Source of the DNA: Saitoella complicata NRRL Y-17804 | Lineage: Eukaryota; Ascomycota; Saitoellomycetes; Saitoellales; Saitoellaceae | NCBI RefSeq assembly: GCF_001661265.1 | Contig: NW_017566998.1 | Span: 1-64,000 of the forward strand | Direction of reading: 5' to 3' | Length of the DNA: 64,000 nucleotides | Shown: piece after piece, positions 43,874-54,404 of the stretch | How positions within the stretch are numbered: position 1 is the stretch's first letter | Layout of the letters: the number at the start of each line of letters is the position of its first letter | Position numbers and translations under genes: made by a program | Notes under the pieces: model-generated | The model's database searches: none | What the model was told of the DNA's origin: nothing | Seen by the model: only the letters and a program-made list of their open reading frames with translations

Positions 43874-45601
43874 ATGTCGACGATCAACATCTTTGAACCT
43901 CAAACTATCCTCACTGCGATCTCCACCACCCTCAACAAAGATCCCATCATCATCACCCTCACACCCACCCTTGAAGGAAACTTCTTCATCGCGGCACCAA
44001 TGAACGACGTGACATGCTACCGACGAAACTACTTTGCGCCCTGTCTCCTCGTCACAGCCAATGCTCCACCCGAAACTTGGATCATCCGCGGATCAGCTGG
44101 ACAGATGACACGCGTACAAAGTCTGTCTGTACACCTCAGTGCACGCATGTCCTCCAGCCCCACCAAGCCCGTTCCGCTCGTCCAACAAACCAGTCGGAAA
44201 GACATGACGGGCGGAAATCCACCCGATCCTTTACCAGTGGTTTGGAATGAGAGGGGGATGGTGGAGAGTAAACCCCTCACATGGAAACGAATGCAATTCA
44301 AATCCGCCACAGCAAAAAACACTCGAACTAAATCATCCACATCCACGACCGACTCCCCATCCGGTACAACCACCTACCGCGGCGAGAACTACTCCCTCGT
44401 CCTAACCCTCGTTGCCACAACCCCAGAGCAAGTACACGTACCTCTGATCGAGGTTAACAGCGTACCAATCTGCGTCCGTGGGCGTAGTGCGTGGTTTTAT
44501 GCCGATTCTGCGACACAGCCGATTCCGGGGGTTAAATCGCAGGCTGAGAGATGGGCGGGTGTGGTTCCGAGTATGAGTTCGAGTTCGAACGCGGCGTCGG
44601 CGTCGACGGCGACGGGGACGGCGACGGGGACGGGTAGGGGTGGTGAGGAGGGGGTGCCGGTGCCTGTTTCCGTTTCCGTTCCGCAGGCGGGGTGGTATTC
44701 GAACAATACCCCCGTCGCGGGACAACAAAGCGTCAACTTTGGCCTAGGAGCATGGACTGGAGCTGGAGCTGGCGTTGGAGTCGGCACAGGGATGTTATCG
44801 GGGAACGGACGACCCCGACCGCAGCCGTCTAGTCTGAACTTTTCGTCAAGTTTGCCGGATTATACTGGCGGTGCGTATTCTCCGATGAACACTTCGACGA
44901 CGAATGCGTGGACGCCGGCCGTCTTTGATTTCGGAAGTGGGAGTGGGAGTGCGTATCCTGGGGCGTCTGTACCGACGATGACGGCAACACCCACACCGAC
45001 CATCAATGCTGTCAGTACAGGTGCAGGATTCATGTCTCCACCAACCACCACCTCCATCTTGATTCCCACGCCCACCCCAATCCTCCTTCGTCACGCTTCT
45101 TCCGACTTCAGCTCCTCCTCCAGCCGCACAGGAACCCTAAGTCTAAGCCGGATGAGCACCCAAGAAGAGCGCGATATGGACATGGGTATGGACATGGATA
45201 TCCCGGCTCCTGATCTGAGTCCTCGGGAAAAGCCGAAGTGCCGGTCGTTGAGTTTGTCGCATCATATGACACCGCCGACGGTGCCGAGTATGCTGCAACG
45301 GCATTCGATTTCGACGGTTCCGGAGGACCAGGCGTCGATGTCGGTGTCACAGCAAACTGGGACTACTGGAGGTGGTGGTGGTGGTGACGAGAGCGGTATT
45401 GGGAGTGGAGGTGAGGGTGGTGGAGAGGGCGATGGCGATGCGTATATCTTTTACCCGATGGATGCTCGGTACGCACTTCCGCCCGTCGATGTCGTCTATT
45501 TACCCCATGCGGGACATTGTCATAGGGATACGAGTACGGGCGGGGACGGAGGTGTCGGGTATATGTATGGTCATGGGAGGGGGTTTGGGCAGGGTGGATG
45601 A
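43874..45601 (+). CDS. RON1: Ndt80/PhoG-fold transcription factor, RON1 candidate
   Basis: 575 residues, intronless. The DNA-binding domain of the Ndt80/PhoG Ig-fold family fills residues 5-215. It has CYRRNYF (48-54), VQSLSVHLSAR, the signature WKRMQFKSATAKN (137-149) and VRGRSAWFY (201-209); the arginines in these segments contact DNA in yeast Ndt80. The rest is Ser/Gly/Thr-rich and disordered, with a Gly-rich run near 500. Fungal members include VIB1/XprG, Ndt80 and RON1; RON1 activates GlcNAc genes and its gene lies in the Trichoderma GlcNAc cluster. The RON1 call is based on linkage to the cluster (about 17 kb from the JEN1-like gene) and needs a tree. It is the only gene that breaks the strand alternation here. 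Confidence 0.8.
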   Translation: MSTINIFEPQTILTAISTTLNKDPIIITLTPTLEGNFFIAAPMNDVTCYRRNYFAPCLLVTANAPPETWIIRGSAGQMTRVQSLSVHLSARMSSSPTKPVPLVQQTSRKDMTGGNPPDPLPVVWNERGMVESKPLTWKRMQFKSATAKNTRTKSSTSTTDSPSGTTTYRGENYSLVLTLVATTPEQVHVPLIEVNSVPICVRGRSAWFYADSATQPIPGVKSQAERWAGVVPSMSSSSNAASASTATGTATGTGRGGEEGVPVPVSVSVPQAGWYSNNTPVAGQQSVNFGLGAWTGAGAGVGVGTGMLSGNGRPRPQPSSLNFSSSLPDYTGGAYSPMNTSTTNAWTPAVFDFGSGSGSAYPGASVPTMTATPTPTINAVSTGAGFMSPPTTTSILIPTPTPILLRHASSDFSSSSSRTGTLSLSRMSTQEERDMDMGMDMDIPAPDLSPREKPKCRSLSLSHHMTPPTVPSMLQRHSISTVPEDQASMSVSQQTGTTGGGGGGDESGIGSGGEGGGEGDGDAYIFYPMDARYALPPVDVVYLPHAGHCHRDTSTGGDGGVGYMYGHGRGFGQGG

Positions 45602-45932
45602 GGAGAAATGATAGGAGGTATCATGAATTAGAATGGAGAGAGGATATGGATCGGGGTTTGGCCATGGGGCAGCTAGAGGACAATTTTTTATTTTTCTCAC
45701 GTATACTCTGCCCATGGAGCTTATTTGACGACGGAACTCATTGTGAACAAATTTACGAAATATCTCGCAGGTCCTAGATAAAAAAAATTAGTACCTTAAG
45801 ATGGTGCGTGACGGTCTGTCAGAGGCTGGAGAAGAGTGGAGACCATATGCCGGAACGATAACGGCAATAGATATGTTCATATCTCAGAGACACCAGAGAT
45901 TGAACACTGCATACCACCACTCATCTTCAAAG
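45602..45932. other. Intergenic, tail to tail
   Basis: 331 bp between the convergent Ndt80-type gene and MFAP1. It contains an A/T tract near 45690 and 45780 but no gene. Confidence 0.5.
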
Positions 45933-47108
45933 TCAATTCCTTGCCCTTTTCACATCCCTCCCCTCCTCCCTCCCCCCCAACCCCCTCTTCCCTCCCCACA
46001 AACTATCTTTGCTCGTATCCTGCTCCTTCAACGTACTATGCCTCGTGCTCCCCTTCTTCCCCGCCTCCCTATTCCTCTTCAAATACTCCGGCAGCGCATC
46101 CCGATTCCTCCTCTCATCCTCCACCGGACCCACGGCCGCTCTCTTCAAAATATCGGCATCTTGGTAGTATGCGCCTTTATGCCAAAATCGTCCACCGGCC
46201 ACTCCGGCCTCCTCTGCGCGCTGAGCGAGTTTGGCTTCTCTTTGTGCGCGGACGTATTCGGTGTCTTCACTGAGTCGTTCTTCCTCGTCCATGTTCCGTC
46301 TACGCTCAACCTCCTCCCTCTCCTTCTCCCTTGCGATCAGTTCCTCCCGATCTCTCTTTATCCGTCCCAGTTCCCTAATCTTCCACTCCGCTCTCTCCCG
46401 CTCTGGGTCGAGGTCGTCTGTGTCGTCGACTTCCGCACCTTCTGAAGCATTTAGTGCTGCGGCGGCTTCCGCTGCGTCACGCTTGAGTTGTTCTTCAGCG
46501 AGGGCAATGGAGAGGGCTTTTCGTTTTGCTTCGGTGGCTTCCGGGTCTGGTTCCTCAGCCTTTACCTCAGACCGCTTATTCTTTGGGACGAACGTTGGTT
46601 TCAACAACATCCGTGGCGCTTCTTCTTCTGATTCTTCTTCTCCTTCAGAGTCGGTTTCGTATTCGGATGAGTCCTGTATGACCTTAGTTAGCACATGGAA
46701 CATGTTCCACGACGGACTCTGAAGCTATACCTCTTCGCTACGCTCCTGGAGGATCCCAATAATTTCCTGCGCAGCCTCCTCTTCATCACGCTTTCTCTCC
46801 TCCTCCTCCTTCCTGCGATCTGCCTCAAACCGTGCATCGAGATCAATGTTCCCTAAACTCGGCTGATCCTCATGCATCGTTGCCAGTGCCACAGACCGCA
46901 TAGCCGCAATCGTATGCATAGCCGTAGAAAGTCCACGTTGCTCATTATCAATCTCATCCCTCAATCCTGGCTCCCCGGCGGCGTCTTCGGCTTCTTCGTC
47001 TTCCTCCTCGTCGTCTGACGAGGAGGATTCCTCGGCCGGCGCCTGTCCGGCACGGTATCGTGAGGGCCTTACGGGCTGTGCTGTCAATCTCTTGGGTGCT
47101 GGAGGCAT
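45933..47108 (-). CDS. MFAP1: Spliceosomal protein MFAP1 homologue
   Basis: Two exons (47108-46731 and 46673-45933; 57 bp intron, branch GCTAACTAA) give 372 residues. MFAP1 is a component of the B-complex spliceosome, in the Prp38-Snu23 neighbourhood. The N-terminus (MPPAPKRLTAQPVRPSRYRAG) is typical. Acidic stretches alternate with a long charged helix of Glu/Arg/Lys (about 60-290). The conserved end follows: FWHKGAYYQDADILKRA, then STLKEQDTSKDSLWG. The overall length fits the family (about 350-440 aa). It is divergent from mL40, with ATGs 260 bp apart. Confidence 0.9.
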
Positions 47109-47367
47109 GATTGATGTTTCTTGCTGTTGACCACCGGCGTGTGTGGATACTTGGAGGTTAACGCCGATACTACAGCACCTTCACCTCTTAAAGTCCAGCT
47201 GGTTGAGGAGGAATCGCAATCTTTGTTGGAAGCTTTCATACCGGTACGTTTGGTGCACGTGATTCGTAACACCCTCGCCGCGCCCGTACGAAATTTCGAA
47301 ACCTCAACACCAAAGATACACCTCCATCAAGAAAAGTACACAGTCCCCAAAGCCAAATCATACCATC

Positions 47368-47874
47368 ATGTTGCAATCAGTACGATCACAGTCGCTGCGA
47401 AGAGCACTTCCCTCCATCCAAACCCGTTCCGCCTCCCTCTTTGCCGACAACTCCAAGAAGAAGAACACTGCCGCAGATGAATACTGGGCAAAGGTCACAG
47501 CCAAAGACCCTCGAGACCCCCGCGCAGACATCATCAAACGCGTTCTCGAATCCCCCGCCGAAAACGAAAAACTCAACCTCACCCCCCAGGAAAAAATCAT
47601 GCACAACACCATCCACCGCGCATGGCAACTCCATCTTCGCTATCAGAGAGAAAAGCAGGATGCGGCTTTGATGTCGCAGTATAATAAGATGAGGGAGGCT
47701 TGTGAACAGTTGAAGCAGGGGCATTTGACGTTGTATTCAAAGGCGATGCCGAAGGAGAGGGCGAAGAGGTATCCGGTTGAGTTGAGGATTCCGACCGAGA
47801 CGCCGGGGGAGAAGCCTTGGGATTATACGTGGACTAGGCCAGCTGTCGAGGATGTCACGCCAAAGAAGAAGTGA
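47368..47874 (+). CDS. MRPL28: Mitochondrial ribosomal protein mL40 (MRPL28)
   Basis: 168 residues, intronless, large mitoribosomal subunit protein. A basic, Ser-rich presequence without acids (MLQSVRSQSLRRALPSIQTR) is followed by the mL40 domain: ADEYWAKVTAKDPRDPRAD, IKRVLESP and IHRAWQLHLRYQREKQ, near the family length. The gene ends VEDVTPKKK. Immediately after the stop lies a second, diverged copy of the last 16 codons (listed as a repeat). The coding strand turns G-rich from about 47650. Confidence 0.9.
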   Translation: MLQSVRSQSLRRALPSIQTRSASLFADNSKKKNTAADEYWAKVTAKDPRDPRADIIKRVLESPAENEKLNLTPQEKIMHNTIHRAWQLHLRYQREKQDAALMSQYNKMREACEQLKQGHLTLYSKAMPKERAKRYPVELRIPTETPGEKPWDYTWTRPAVEDVTPKKK

Positions 47875-47924
47875 GTTATGCGTGGACTAGGCCTGTGAAG
47901 GATTTGAAGCCGGAGAAGGAGTGA
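47824..47924 (+). repeat. Duplicated C-terminal coding segment of mL40
   Basis: 47824-47874 encodes YTWTRPAVEDVTPKKK plus stop. 47877-47924 encodes YAWTRPVKDLKPEKE plus stop in a different frame, 53 bp further on. The shared core TGGACTAGGCC is exact. It looks like an old tandem duplication that left a dead second tail in the 3'UTR. Confidence 0.75.
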
Positions 47925-48422
47925 GGAGGGCAATGATGTCGGTTGGGTGACATGTACGAGTGGAAATGATGATTGCATAGCATGGAGATGAAGCACAGAA
48001 CAACGGTTGGGAATAGCCACCGGGACATAAACAATATGAAAAGTCCACCACATACCGCGTTCGTCCCGAGCAATAATGGGCTTTACCTGTATCTCGGCTT
48101 TTGACTCACCTCGAAGATGAGTATATGTGAGGGTTTCACCCGGGAAATCAAGGATATCCATCCGTAGCTAGGCTATGACCATGGGTTATTGATATCGATA
48201 TCGTATGGAAGGCAAGTTACGTTAAGAACGCGATGATCACGGTTTAAGTGGTGATAGTAATTGGCTCCCCAGTCAATTGAAGACATTACTATTCAACAGC
48301 TACACTCCAATTACGAAACAAGATGCACCCGAAAGAAACCCATCCAATAAAATTATGCACCCGCCATTGTACTCGTCCTCGTCCTTCTCCTATCTTGCAC
48401 TCCCCTCGAGCTCGTCCTTAAC
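47925..48422. other. Intergenic, tail to tail, mL40 to LCB1
   Basis: About 500 bp with no gene I can support. A short GATATCGATATCG tract lies near 48190-48205. Confidence 0.5.
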
Positions 48423-50004
48423 TTACTTCCTCTTCGGCAACACCTTCGACGCAGCGCCCTTCACCACCCCCGCAGCCTTCTCAACATCCTTCTTGTTGTG
48501 CCCAGCCGTAACACAAACCCTAATGCTCGGCTGATTGGGATGCGCCTCCTGATGATGAATATGTCTCGCCCGAGTCAAGAGTACATCCTTCTGCAACGCC
48601 TCATCCACAATCTCCTGCAAAACCCTATCTTGATCATGCTGCGTCAACCCATACTTCTCGCAAAGCTGTGGCTTAATCCGAAGATGGATGATGGGCGATT
48701 CGGGATCTGATGGGGTCCAGAGGATGTCGCTCTTCTCGATTCCAACGCGGAATGCGCGGGTGTTTTCGCGGAGTTGGGAGAAGCCGTCCACGGCGGTGGG
48801 TGCGGAGAGGAGTGCGATTGCTTCGGAGGCGGTGACGGCGAGCATGGCGGGGAGGGCGGCGGAGAAGACAAAGGCGGCGCCGGAGATACGTTGGTGGTCG
48901 ACGACTTCGGCTGAGCCGGCGCAAAATCCACCACCGCCGACCAGGGTGTTGGCCATCGATCCGACGATCATGTCGACTTCGGAGGGGATGACGCCAGTGT
49001 GCTCTGTGACTCCTCGTCCAGTCTTTCCTAGTACTCCGAAGCCCCACGTATCGTCAAGAATGAGACGGTACTTGTACTTCTTCTTCAGTTCGACGACTTT
49101 CGGGAGATCAATGATGTCGCCGTAGTTCTCCGAAAGACCCTCGCAGATAATGAACATACGAGTTAATGGCTTCCTCTTGACGAGTTGCTGAACACGGATG
49201 TTCTCCAAGACGCGCTCCAGGTCGGAGATGGAGTTGTGTTCGAACCAGTGGATTGTAGACCTAGAGATCTGGAGACCCTTCTGAATGGCAAAATTGCATC
49301 CCTTCTCAGCGACAATGATGTCACCTCTCTTGGCGAAGGCAGGGATGACTGAGGAGATAGTGGAGAACGCCTGTGCGTAGATGATGGCGTCCGAAACTCC
49401 GAGAAAGTTGGCGAGATCGCGTTCAAGCTTCATGTGCACATCAAGCGTACCGTAAAATCCTGGTGGACCACAAGCACCGACACCGTAATTCCGGAGGGTC
49501 GTGATGGCCTTCTCGCAAATAGATTCGGATGAAACAAAGTTCATGAAGTTGTATGAGGCGAGGTGAGTTACGGTCTTGCCGCTTGTCAACTTCACCTTGG
49601 GACCAATGGGACTGTATGCGTCGATGTCAGTCTTAGTACGAAGCCATCCCTTCAGAGACATACCCAACAATGACGGGAATCTTGTCAATCTCAAGCTGCT
49701 CGTCCGTAGTCGGTGCAACTACCAATTCTTCCGGCTGCCACTCATCCACAAGCTCATCAATCTCCTCCTCAGTCAATTTGACGTAATTTGTGTTTTCTGT
49801 CGAGTACTTGCTACTCAAGAAGTATCGAATCACGAAAACCACTAAACACAGCTCAATGACGGAGCGTATTGGGTCATCTTGGTATGAAGCTTTAATATAA
49901 CGGATAAGGAGGGCTGAGCCAGGGATGCGATGGAATGTTATTTGAAGCTGGGTTGAGGTGTTGTTGAGGTAGTCAAGCACACCACCGGCTGGCTGCCCTG
50001 CCAT
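48423..50004 (-). CDS. LCB1: Serine palmitoyltransferase subunit 1
   Basis: Two exons (50004-49664 and 49611-48423; 52 bp intron, donor GTATGT, branch ACTGAC, acceptor ACAG) give 509 residues. Splicing restores VIVGPIGPKVKL at the junction. Lcb1 with Lcb2 condenses serine and palmitoyl-CoA in the ER, the first step of sphingolipid synthesis. A membrane helix lies at about residues 45-62, followed by the aminotransferase fold: ASYNFMNF, GVGACGPPGFYGT, AFSTISSVIPAFAKRGD and LILDDTWGFGVLGKTGRGVTEH. As in other Lcb1 proteins, the PLP-lysine region is replaced; VGSMANTLVGGGGFCAG has no Lys. It is divergent from mitochondrial EF-Ts. Confidence 0.96.
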
Positions 50005-50352
50005 GATTGATGAAGGTATGTCGAGAAGGAGCGTTGGGAGGTCGGTTCACTGGTTTCCTAGGGTGTTGGATGTTTTGCTTGACTGCGTTTCTTGAGTGTT
50101 TCCTCTGTTGTCGTGAATTCGGCTTCCGGGCACCGACGCACGCGACCGCATTACAACGAACGAGAGAGAGTCGTCAGGGCCGTGAAAGGAAGCTGTAATT
50201 GAATTCTATGTGTAATGAACCTTGAAACTGCCCTGAACAATTGTGTATGCCGTCATTCACCTTCCTTATCCGGCATGCTCCGTACTCCTGCACGGTAACA
50301 TAGCTTCCAAAACTCGAGACTCCACGGATCATATCCTCACTCCTCCGTCATA
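50005..50352. promoter_or_regulatory. Bidirectional promoter LCB1 / TSF1
   Basis: 348 bp between divergent ATGs; no named motif recognised. Confidence 0.4.
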
Positions 50353-51315
50353 ATGTTCCGACCTGCCCTTCTCTTCAGCACTCGCTGCTTCTCTACCTCC
50401 ACCCCCCGCTCCGCCTCCTCTGCGGTAGCTCTCATCAAGAAGCTCCGCGAGGCCACCGCAGCTCCCCTCAACATTACCCGCTCCGCCGCTGCGGCCCATC
50501 CTGACAACTACGATGCTGCTCTCGCATTCCTTCAGCAGGAGATGGCTAAGCGTGGGGAGAAGGTCGCTGCCAAGAGCGCCGATAGAACGGCGAATGACGG
50601 TTGGATCGCCGTTGCACAGTTGCCTGGTGCTCTCGGAAAGCAGGGCAACAAGGGAAGGATCGGAGCTATGGTAGAGTTGAACTGTGAGACGGATTTCGTT
50701 GCACGAAATGAGGTTTTCCAGAGCCTTGCGCGTCGCTCAGCGTGGTCTGCTTGTATCCTCGCAGAGGAGTTGGCTGCGACTTCCACTGAAGGTCAGTTCG
50801 CCATCAGGGATGCGAAGACCGCTGGTGAGCTCCCGCTCGTCAGGCTTCCCGGAGAGAAGAGCGACGAGCCTACTGGTAACCTCCTCGAGGAATCCTCGAA
50901 GGCCATGGCCACCCTTGGTGAGAAGGTCGCTCCCCGCCGCATCGCAACCGCCGGTAAGGAAGGCTTCTCCAACGACTTCGTCGTCGGTGTCTACGCCCAC
51001 GGGGCTCCTTCCGGCTCTCCCGCACCGTCCGCTGATGAGCCCCACGTTCTCCTTGGTCGTATCGCCGGTCTCGTCGTCTTGAAGGGTAAGGAGATCGGAG
51101 CCTGGGAATCCGCTGCGGAGCTCGCAAACCAGCTTGCTAGGGAGGTCGTTGGTGCTGCGCCTGAGAGCGTGGAGGAGCTGCTTGGTATGCAGAAGATGGG
51201 TGAGAGAGAGGCCAAGACTGTCAGGGAATGGATCGATGGATATGTCAAGCAGAAGGGTGGTTCTGTTGAGGTTAATGTTGACGGTATGTTGAGGTGGGAG
51301 CGTAGTGAGCAATGA
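50353..51315 (+). CDS. TSF1: Mitochondrial elongation factor Ts
   Basis: 320 residues, intronless. EF-Ts exchanges GDP for GTP on EF-Tu in mitochondrial translation. An Arg/Ser-rich presequence (MFRPALLFSTRCFSTSTPRS) comes first. The N-terminal UBA-like domain (ALIKKLREAT) and the core with the signature ETDFVARN (112-119), which contacts EF-Tu, follow. A dimerisation-type subdomain runs from about 190 to 310. Budding yeast lacks this gene, while fission yeast and filamentous fungi keep it. It is followed by the convergent YAH1 gene 217 bp away. Confidence 0.95.
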   Translation: MFRPALLFSTRCFSTSTPRSASSAVALIKKLREATAAPLNITRSAAAAHPDNYDAALAFLQQEMAKRGEKVAAKSADRTANDGWIAVAQLPGALGKQGNKGRIGAMVELNCETDFVARNEVFQSLARRSAWSACILAEELAATSTEGQFAIRDAKTAGELPLVRLPGEKSDEPTGNLLEESSKAMATLGEKVAPRRIATAGKEGFSNDFVVGVYAHGAPSGSPAPSADEPHVLLGRIAGLVVLKGKEIGAWESAAELANQLAREVVGAAPESVEELLGMQKMGEREAKTVREWIDGYVKQKGGSVEVNVDGMLRWERSEQ

Positions 51316-51532
51316 GATGAGCATGGTGTAAAACCATAGAAAGAGAAAAGGCTTCGGGCCACGACGTGTAGGTTATGCATATGTTTTTAATACTTTATGA
51401 GGCAACGAGTAGTTCTTCACTCCACAAACAAATTCCCAAAACGCCGATATCCGCTCTTGCCTTTTGCTTATTGACTCTTAAGCTTTGACCATTGATAGCT
51501 TCCCCTTATCCTTCATCTCCTCGCAATCCACC

Positions 51533-52075
51533 TTACTTCTGGAAGGACATGTTCCTCGTTGCTGAGGGCAACGTCACAGTGATCCCATCAAACTCCTTGC
51601 TCATGATACACTGACATCCCAATCGACTTGTCTCCGTCAACCCAAACGCCAAATCCAACATGTCATTCTCCTCATCTCCAGGCTCCTCCATCTTCTCATA
51701 GTACTCAGGGTCAACGATGACGTGACAAGTACTACACGCCAGAGATCCTTCACATGCGCCTTCCAGATCGATGTCGTGCTCGTGAGCAATGTCAAGGAGG
51801 GAGTCACCAGCCGCTACTTCGAGGGTGGTTTTCTCGCCGTCGGGGCTGATGAAGGTACAGTGGAGCTCCTCTCCAGGCTTTGGTGGCTCGACATGTTTGT
51901 GTCGCAGCACTAGAGAGATGTCAGATTGTGAATGCGAAGCGAATCAACCACAGGACATACCCGAAGAAATAGAGAACGGCCGCAGTGGCGCCTCGACAGT
52001 CATCTTCACAGCCTGTCGCCGTCCAGCAGCAACAACTGGCGCCCTCAAAGTCCTAGCCAAAGCAAATCTAAACAT
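51533..52075 (-). CDS. YAH1: Mitochondrial adrenodoxin-type ferredoxin
   Basis: Two exons (52075-51961 and 51909-51533; 51 bp intron with donor GTATGT and acceptor TCTAG) give 163 residues. It is a [2Fe-2S] electron carrier for iron-sulfur cluster assembly and haem A synthesis in the matrix. The first exon encodes the presequence (MFRFALARTLRAPVV), rich in Arg and Ala. The mature domain begins at GEELHCTFISPDGEKTTLEV and has the cluster ligands C-x5-C-x2-C (CEGSLACSTC) plus the later Cys in RLGCQC. Length and order match yeast Yah1 (172 aa). It is divergent from CDC8. Confidence 0.95.
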
Positions 52076-52281
52076 AGTTCCTCTTGTCGATACCAGGTGT
52101 AGTTACGAAGCGGCGCTCTGAAATATCTGCAAGCTGGTTCACCCACACCTTCCCTGATGCGGGTGCGAAAATCCCGGATATGGTTTAACGTATTCTCCTC
52201 GGTAACGTTGACACGCGTACGGTGCTTACTTCCTGCACGACAACACCAACACTTGCATCCTGACCGAGGTTTGCCAAAACC

Positions 52282-52911
52282 ATGAGCCGAGGAGCCTTAG
52301 TTGTCGTTGAAGGCCTTGACAGAGCCGGTAAAACCACGCAATGTGACAGACTGGTTGCACGCCTTTCCACCTCTACCACCACCAAACTCCGCAAGTTCCC
52401 AGACCGTACAACACCCATCGGCATCATGATTGACTCCTACCTCCGCTCAAACTCAGACCTCGACGACAACGCAATCCACCTCCTCTTTTCCGCAAACAGA
52501 TGGGAAGCAAGCAGTGCAATTAAAGCTGAACTGGAGAACGGTACAACCTTGGTGGTGGATAGGTATATCTACAGTGGGATTGCGTTCTCGAGGGCAAAGG
52601 GGTTGGATGCGGCCTGGTGTCGGAATCCGGATGTTGGGTTGCCAAGGCCCGATGTTGTTATCTTTCTGGATATCTCAGAGGAAGCTACGGCTGGACGGGG
52701 CGGGTATGGAGAGGAGAGGTATGAGAAGAAGGAGATGCAGCGGAAGGTGCGCCAGGCATTTAAGGAGTTGAGACAGGATGAGCGCGATGCTGAGGACTGG
52801 GTTGTTGTGGATGCGGGACAATCAGTGGAGGAGGTTGAAGAAGACATTTGGCGGGCAGCGCAGAAGGGAATTGAGAGAGCAAAGACCGAAGACCTCCGGA
52901 CAATTCTCTAA
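52282..52911 (+). CDS. CDC8: Thymidylate kinase
   Basis: 209 residues, intronless. It phosphorylates dTMP to dTDP. The P-loop GLDRAGKT (11-18) lies after a short beta strand. The DR(Y/F) motif VVDRYIYSGIAFS, the PDVVIFLDI strand and a lid with basic residues (EERYEKKEMQRKV) follow. Length agrees with yeast Cdc8 (216 aa). The 206 bp to the divergent YAH1 ATG is the shared promoter. The coding strand is C-rich to about 52490 and G-rich after. Confidence 0.95.
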   Translation: MSRGALVVVEGLDRAGKTTQCDRLVARLSTSTTTKLRKFPDRTTPIGIMIDSYLRSNSDLDDNAIHLLFSANRWEASSAIKAELENGTTLVVDRYIYSGIAFSRAKGLDAAWCRNPDVGLPRPDVVIFLDISEEATAGRGGYGEERYEKKEMQRKVRQAFKELRQDERDAEDWVVVDAGQSVEEVEEDIWRAAQKGIERAKTEDLRTIL

Positions 52912-53079
52912 ACGCAAAGAGGAAAAACGACAAAAATACCCGATACGAAGCGGTGAATTTCCTTCTCATCATAATGCATATGCAGAATCTGCATTTATTC
53001 TAAACCTGTCGCTGGTCATGCATTTGCAATCGCAAACAGCTAACATAAAACTCCGTATTCCATTCAGGTTCGTCCGCTC

Positions 53080-53832
53080 TTAAACCGCCGCCGGTGTAGA
53101 AGGCACAGACGTTCCATAACTCCTGTTATCCTTAATCGCATCTGTGTGGGATTTATACTCCATCAACGTCTCCATCGGGAGGTTAAGAACCTTCTTGATC
53201 GCATCCCTGATTCTCAAATTCGCTCGGCCCAGGTTCGCGGTTTTGTTCCATACGCTGAGGATATCTTCCTGGTTTCTGATACTCAATACTGCTCCACACA
53301 GTTCGTCTCCGACGTCGTGGAATTGGTCGCCTACGATGGCCATGACCAATTCTTCCCAATACCGACTTGCCAGGCCCTTCCTCAATCGCACGATCCACTT
53401 TCCTCCGTTCATGTTGAGTTCGTCCTCCCAGACTGGCCTTACCCCGTGTCGGAAGAGGTGGATATCGGAAATATGCGGCATACCATCCGGCCTCATCAGA
53501 TGCGAGTAAATCGCCCAAAAGTCCTCGACGGAAGAGAACGAAGCGATTCGGCGCATCGAGTTTTCGTAGTTTGTGAGTTTTTGGCCGGGAGCGCGGTGCA
53601 TGAACCAAAAGGTGAAGGAGTGTCGTAAAGGATGGATTTGTGAGGGAGACATGAGAGGCTGGCCGGTGCCTGATCCGTTCATGGTGGGTGAGTCGACGGA
53701 GGGACAGCGGGCGTGTGTGGAGGCGAGGGTAAGGGGTGGGGGGTTGGATCTCGAGTTTGAAGAAGAGGAGGAGGTGGTGGTGTTCGTTCCGGGGCGCTGA
53801 AGCTGAACAAGTTTTCCGGAGGCGGCGATCAT
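53080..53832 (-). CDS. eIF4E family cap-binding protein, class II (4EHP-like)
   Basis: 250 residues, intronless. The cap-binding fold starts at HSFTFWFMHRAPG, continues through SFSSVEDFWAIYSHL and DIHLFRHGVRPVWED, and ends with GGKWIVRL and DELCGAVLSIR. Tyr or Phe stands at one of the usual eIF4E Trp positions (TFWFMH rather than WxLW), as in class II eIF4E2/4EHP proteins, which often repress translation. The N-terminal 75 residues are Ser/Asn/Pro-rich and disordered. Most filamentous ascomycetes carry such a second eIF4E. It is divergent from WDR83 and convergent with CDC8. Confidence 0.88.
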   Translation of the reverse strand: MIAASGKLVQLQRPGTNTTTSSSSSNSRSNPPPLTLASTHARCPSVDSPTMNGSGTGQPLMSPSQIHPLRHSFTFWFMHRAPGQKLTNYENSMRRIASFSSVEDFWAIYSHLMRPDGMPHISDIHLFRHGVRPVWEDELNMNGGKWIVRLRKGLASRYWEELVMAIVGDQFHDVGDELCGAVLSIRNQEDILSVWNKTANLGRANLRIRDAIKKVLNLPMETLMEYKSHTDAIKDNRSYGTSVPSTPAAV

Positions 53833-54404
53833 TGGACGATGGTCAGAGGCCGTTGGATATTAGGATCGAAGGTAGTAGAAAGAGCGGAAAGACAGGTGCA
53901 AATCAGTTGTCCTGTCAATGAGTGCGAGGCGGTGACGCCGGAGTACGCAATGAAACAGAGGACCTCGGACGGTTGTTATTCGTGGCGATTAGAAAATAAG
54001 AAGGTGACCTAGGATAGTCGTACGATGCGATTGCGGATGCTGTGGAGGTATCTCGTCCACGAAGGATGATTGAATTTCGAGAATGCGATGATTTGATGCT
54101 GTCTACGTCTTTGCCGTCCGAATTTTCAGCACAACCCAACTCCAAGCCCGATGCGCAACGTCGGCGTTCAGGGACCAAGTGCACGTCAAAAATTGGGAGA
54201 GATGAGTTGCAATGTTCGAGGTTGATGGAAAAGGCGGATTGACCAGTAAAACGAAGAGAGCATCCATCATTTACTCAAACTCTTTTGTGTATGAACCGGG
54301 TCCGACGTTGGACAATGATGGTGCTCCACATGAGCCTGCAGCTGTCGTACAAACCTTAATTCAGACCGTACATCTCACCTCCTCCACGACATTGCGCTGG
54401 CCGC
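53833..54404. promoter_or_regulatory. Intergenic between divergent eIF4E2 and WDR83
   Basis: 572 bp, head to head. No conserved gene is visible; short overlapping frames only. Confidence 0.4.

Noticed and set aside
49664-49718. Apparent frameshift in LCB1
   Set aside because: A 52 bp intron (49612-49663) with good donor, branch and acceptor rebuilds the conserved VIVGPIGPK sequence.
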